Positions 7,054 to 9,724 of a stretch of 9,724 nt of DNA are shown piece after piece. Positions within the stretch are counted from its first letter, which is position 1. Each line of letters opens with the position of its first letter. The translations under genes were made by a program, and so were the position numbers. Source of the DNA: a bacterium (GTDB taxonomy: Bacteria > Electryoneota > RPQS01); the NCBI GenBank assembly GCA_028711875.1, contig JAQTRJ010000054.1:1-9724 (forward strand), written 5' to 3'. The notes under the pieces are model-generated. The model was not told where the DNA came from. It did no database searches and worked only from the letters and a program-made list of their open reading frames with translations.

Positions 7054-7148
7054 CGGGAACGTCTGGGAATCGAACCCAGCCATCCGCCGCGAGGCGGACG
7101 CAAACGGTTTTGAAGACCGCGGAGGCCACCAGTGCCCCATCCGTCCCC
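7054..7148 (-). tRNA. selC: selenocysteine tRNA, anticodon UCA
   Basis: The reverse strand folds into a 95-nt tRNA with the features of bacterial tRNA-Sec. The acceptor 5' half GGGGACGG pairs with ACGTTCCC over seven pairs (one G-U), with G opposite A at the eighth. The D-stem GGGGC/GCCTC and the anticodon stem GCGGT/ACCGT enclose a CTTCAAA loop with TCA at the anticodon. A long variable arm follows, an 8-bp stem CGTCCGCC/GGCGGATG with a TCGC loop, then the T-arm CTGGG-TTCGATT-CCCAG and discriminator G73. The usual T8 is absent, as expected for Sec tRNA. The next bases are CAA, so CCA is not encoded. The tRNA would be charged with Ser by SerRS, converted by SelA and delivered to UGA by SelB. 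The UCA anticodon, variable arm and length exclude ordinary tRNA-Ser, -Leu and -Trp. Confidence 0.93.
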
Positions 7149-7153
7149 ACAGG

Positions 7154-7169
7154 CGCGCCATTCGGCGCG
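7154..7169 (-). other. short hairpin between mpl and selC
   Basis: A perfect 6-bp inverted repeat (CGCGCC-ATTC-GGCGCG on the + strand) occupies half of the 31-nt spacer between the mpl stop and the selC 5' end. It has no T-run, so it is not a typical terminator. It might mark the tRNA 5' processing region or the 3' end of the mpl message, but its role is unproven. Confidence 0.4.
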
Positions 7170-7179
7170 ACGGTACCCG

Positions 7180-8580
7180 TTATGACGACGTTGAAATCAA
7201 ACGAACAAACTGCTGTGGAACGCCATCGAAGCTGCCGTTACTCATGAAAACGACGGCGGTGGGGCGCGTATCGAGCAGACTCTGAAGACGAGCGGGGATG
7301 TCTTCGTTGTCGCACACGCGCATCGGCACACCGTGAGTTGTCAAGTCGTTTCGCAGCCGTTTCGCATCCAATCTTTCTCCTTCCGGTATACGATCCCGGC
7401 GATGAATAGTTCCCACGATGACCTCATCCGCAGTCGCCAGGGCCTTGGCAAGCTCGTGTTGAAAAACATTACGAACCATCGTGTTCGATCGCGGCTCGAG
7501 AATCGCGATCACCCGATGCCCTGCATACGTTTCACGAACGGCTTCGAGAGCGGATCGAATCGCCGTGGGATGATGCGCGAAATCATCTATGATCACGAGT
7601 CGTTTATCAGCGAAGAGTACTTCCATCCGCCGCCGCAATCCACGGAAAGTCTCCGCTCCGCGGCGGAGTGAAGCGATGCTGCCGGTCAGAAGTTGCGACG
7701 CGGATAACGACATCAGAAGATTCAAACGATTGTGCCGACCAATCAAGGAGACTTTCCATTCGTTCTGGCCATCGGGGTGTTGAAAACGAATGGTTCCGGG
7801 CGCGCCGGCGAGAAGCCGCCACTCCGCCGATTCAGAGATTCCCACCGACATAGTGGGACAGGGCGCCGCTGCTGCCAGAGCGGACGCTGAGGGACAATCG
7901 GCATAGTAGATCAGCATTCCGTTGGTGGGCAAGATACGAATCAGCCGGCGATAGGAGAGCAGCATCTCGGATTCTGACGAAAAGATGTCCGCATGATCGT
8001 ACTCAACCGGACCCAAAACAAGAACCTTCGGGAAATAGCTTAGGAACTTGGAGCGTTTATCGAAAAACGCGCTGTCATATTCATCGCCTTCGACCACAAA
8101 GGGAGCGATCTTGCCGCCCCATTGCGCCCCCACGGGGAAGTTCAACGGCAATGCCCCCACCAAAAATCCAGGATTCAAGTTCGCGGTTTGAAGAAGATGC
8201 GCGATGCACGCGGTGGTTGTACTTTTGCCGTGTGTTCCGGCTACGACGATTGGATCTCGGCCCTGCAGAATCGTTCGATGCAGAAAATCGGGAAAAGAAA
8301 AGAGCGGTACTCGAAGATTCAGAACTGCCTCAACTTCGGGATTGCCGCGCGACAGCGCATTTCCCAGAATGACCGGAGTTCCGTCGCGCGGAATATTGTC
8401 TGCGGAATAGGGAGACAGTATGGTGATCCCGCGCTCGCGAAGGATCGTTGCCGCCGGTTCGTAGACGACTCCATCCGATCCCGCGACAACAAATCCGGCT
8501 TCCTGAAGCAACGCGGCGAAATTCGCCATGCCGATTCCACCGATTCCGCTGAGAAAAACGCGACGCGCGCTTTGATTCAT
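7180..8580 (-). CDS. mpl: UDP-N-acetylmuramate:L-Ala-gamma-D-Glu-meso-diaminopimelate ligase (Mpl)
   Basis: This 466-residue Mur-ligase family enzyme joins recycled murein tripeptide to UDP-MurNAc using ATP in the cytoplasm. It has the Rossmann motif GIGGIGM (12-18), the ATP-binding loop AGTHGKSTTT (114-123), the EGDEYDSAFFDKRSKF region (164-179), EYDHADIF (193-200), HNRLN (283-287), FRGLRRRME (312-320), DDFAHHPTAI (332-341), EPRSNTM (362-368) and MSNGSFDGV near the end. The FFDKRSKF, EPRSNTM and MSNG motifs separate Mpl from its close relative MurC. The length fits E. coli Mpl (about 457). ATG 8580 overlaps the upstream TGA as ATGA, indicating translational coupling. TAA 7182-7180 is followed after 31 nt by selC. 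MurC is the main alternative, but less likely. Confidence 0.92.
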   Translation of the reverse strand: MNQSARRVFLSGIGGIGMANFAALLQEAGFVVAGSDGVVYEPAATILRERGITILSPYSADNIPRDGTPVILGNALSRGNPEVEAVLNLRVPLFSFPDFLHRTILQGRDPIVVAGTHGKSTTTACIAHLLQTANLNPGFLVGALPLNFPVGAQWGGKIAPFVVEGDEYDSAFFDKRSKFLSYFPKVLVLGPVEYDHADIFSSESEMLLSYRRLIRILPTNGMLIYYADCPSASALAAAAPCPTMSVGISESAEWRLLAGAPGTIRFQHPDGQNEWKVSLIGRHNRLNLLMSLSASQLLTGSIASLRRGAETFRGLRRRMEVLFADKRLVIIDDFAHHPTAIRSALEAVRETYAGHRVIAILEPRSNTMVRNVFQHELAKALATADEVIVGTIHRRDRIPEGERLDAKRLRNDLTTHGVPMRVCDNEDIPARLQSLLDTRPTAVVFMSNGSFDGVPQQFVRLISTSS

Positions 8581-9724
8581 GGTAATCTTGCCTGCATTTC
8601 AGAACGAATCCGCTGCACTTGCGACCGTACATGCGGATCACTTCCATTCAACATCATGGCGGCGTTCAGCGTTTCTGAAACACGCGCTGTGTCGTTCACT
8701 TGACGGGCATAGCCTACCTGCCAGAGCGCTGCCTGAGCGGCCGATGCAAGCAAGCGACGTTCACGAGGATCGAAGCAATAACCCTCCTGAAGGACGTTCT
8801 CCGCCCGAAAAACAGGTTCGGTTGCCGAGCCGACGGGGGCAATGCGGATAAAATATCCGCCAGGCAGCTTTGGATAAGGCGCAGCGATTCCGCCATGACG
8901 AAGCTCTTCCGTATCTCGGATGTAAACCGGCCGATGAGACAGCTGGCTGCGAATAATACTATTGTGAAGCTCGACGAAGGCTGCCTCGAGACGCTGTGCA
9001 TCGTAACGCTTTCCCGACTCAAAACCTTCGACAGCGCGGAGAAAAGCCTCCGCCTGACGTTCGCTTCCGCGGAAAATGTCGGGGTGATTACGACGCTCCT
9101 GCTCGATATACCATGATCTTTGCATCAGGCTAATATCCAGAAGGACAATATCCGGACGCAGCGCTTCGACGTGATGGTAATACAGATATGGACTCTGAAT
9201 ATCCCAGTCACCGTGAAAGACCAGCGCGCTGTCCGGGAGCGTGGCGATTACTTCATGAATAAAGCGGCGAGTAAAATCATACGTCAAGCGTTGCCGAAAC
9301 AGATCTCCACCCAGTGCGGCCGAGAGCGGTATTGATAGAATCATGAGAACGGACCATGCCATCTTCCAATACGATATCCGCGTAAATCGCACGATGACGC
9401 TCAGTACATCCCCGGCACCGATAACGGCCATGATATAAAGCGGACAATAAAATATCAGAAAATAGGAGGAAATATCGGGGATATCGTAGTTCATGTTGTA
9501 GATTGTGCCGATCAGCCATGTCGCCAGCATCAGATAGCCGAAGAACAGCCGGCGGCGTATGGTCATCCAGAAGCCGACGATCGCAAACAGCGTAGTCATC
9601 CATCCGATGTCGGCGGGAATTCGTATCAGAAACGCTATAAATTTCGTAAAGACACCGGTAAAATCGCTCTGAAACATCCACACGCGGTATTGCCACGCCG
9701 ATACATGTCGAAAAAGATGAGAGA
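8577..9724 (-). CDS. DUF2723 family polytopic membrane protein, C-terminal part (5' truncated by window edge)
   Basis: The frame is open from the window end to TGA 8579-8577, giving 381 residues; the true start lies outside. The visible N-terminus reads HVSAWQYRVWMF, followed by about four hydrophobic segments in the next 130 residues. A soluble C-terminal part contains LVFHGDWDIQSPYLYYH and LRPDIVLLDISLMQRSWYI, a pattern I recognise from bacterial DUF2723/TMEM260-like proteins, then a helical, TPR-like end. Eukaryotic TMEM260 is a protein O-mannosyltransferase, so a lipid-linked-sugar transferase role in the envelope is possible, but the catalytic N-terminal domain is not in view and function is not proven. 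GTG 9683 and ATG 9677 are internal, because the conserved sequence continues upstream of them. It is translationally coupled to mpl. Confidence 0.8.
   Translation of the reverse strand, partial: SHLFRHVSAWQYRVWMFQSDFTGVFTKFIAFLIRIPADIGWMTTLFAIVGFWMTIRRRLFFGYLMLATWLIGTIYNMNYDIPDISSYFLIFYCPLYIMAVIGAGDVLSVIVRFTRISYWKMAWSVLMILSIPLSAALGGDLFRQRLTYDFTRRFIHEVIATLPDSALVFHGDWDIQSPYLYYHHVEALRPDIVLLDISLMQRSWYIEQERRNHPDIFRGSERQAEAFLRAVEGFESGKRYDAQRLEAAFVELHNSIIRSQLSHRPVYIRDTEELRHGGIAAPYPKLPGGYFIRIAPVGSATEPVFRAENVLQEGYCFDPRERRLLASAAQAALWQVGYARQVNDTARVSETLNAAMMLNGSDPHVRSQVQRIRSEMQARLP

Noticed and set aside
7040..7160. selC as an integration site for a mobile island
   Set aside because: selC is a known integration hotspot in enterobacteria, but here there is no integrase and no repeated tRNA 3' end. 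The flanks are an intact terminator and mpl.
8122..8703. A 193-residue + strand open frame opposite mpl
   Set aside because: It is antisense to the conserved mpl coding sequence, has no recognisable domain and has an Arg/Ser/Cys-rich composition typical of shadow frames.
9677..9683. GTG 9683 or ATG 9677 as the true start of the DUF2723 protein
   Set aside because: The frame stays open to the window edge and the residues just upstream (HVSAWQYR) fit the conserved family pattern, so the gene is cut by the window.

Overview
The window shows the 3' part of a bacterial respiratory complex I operon on the + strand, facing a short cell-envelope gene pair and a selenocysteine tRNA gene on the - strand. 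The organism is probably a Gram-negative bacterium. The basis is a 14-subunit-type NDH-1 layout, an Mpl ligase that acts on meso-diaminopimelate peptidoglycan fragments, and moderately high GC by eye. A large DUF2723-type membrane protein and the extended NuoL would suit a member of the FCB-like or other poorly cultured phyla, but the lineage is only an inference.

Positions 1-6986 (+ strand) hold nuoH (5' end missing), nuoI, nuoJ, nuoK, nuoL, nuoM and nuoN in the canonical order. Spacing is tight: 18 nt H-I, 15 nt I-J, 1 nt overlap J-K, 9 nt K-L, 64 nt L-M and 4 nt overlap M-N. Together they encode most of the membrane arm, namely the quinone-site subunit H, the 4Fe-4S subunit I, the small helices J and K, and the three antiporter-like pumps L, M and N. 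The charged residues needed for proton transfer are all visible. No promoter is seen, because the operon begins upstream of the window.

Positions 7017-7052 form a strong hairpin with A/T tails on both sides. It should terminate nuoN transcripts from the left and selC transcripts from the right.

Positions 7054-7148 (- strand) are selC, a 95-nt tRNA with a UCA anticodon loop and a long variable arm. It implies that the organism reads some UGA codons as selenocysteine, although no clear selenoprotein gene lies in this window.

Positions 7180-9724 (- strand) hold mpl (peptidoglycan recycling ligase) and, overlapping its start by ATGA, the C-terminal part of a DUF2723 polytopic membrane protein that runs off the window. 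selC lies only 31 nt downstream of mpl in the same direction, so the three may share a transcript. No mobile element, CRISPR array or defence system was found, and no stretch over 300 nt lacks a gene.
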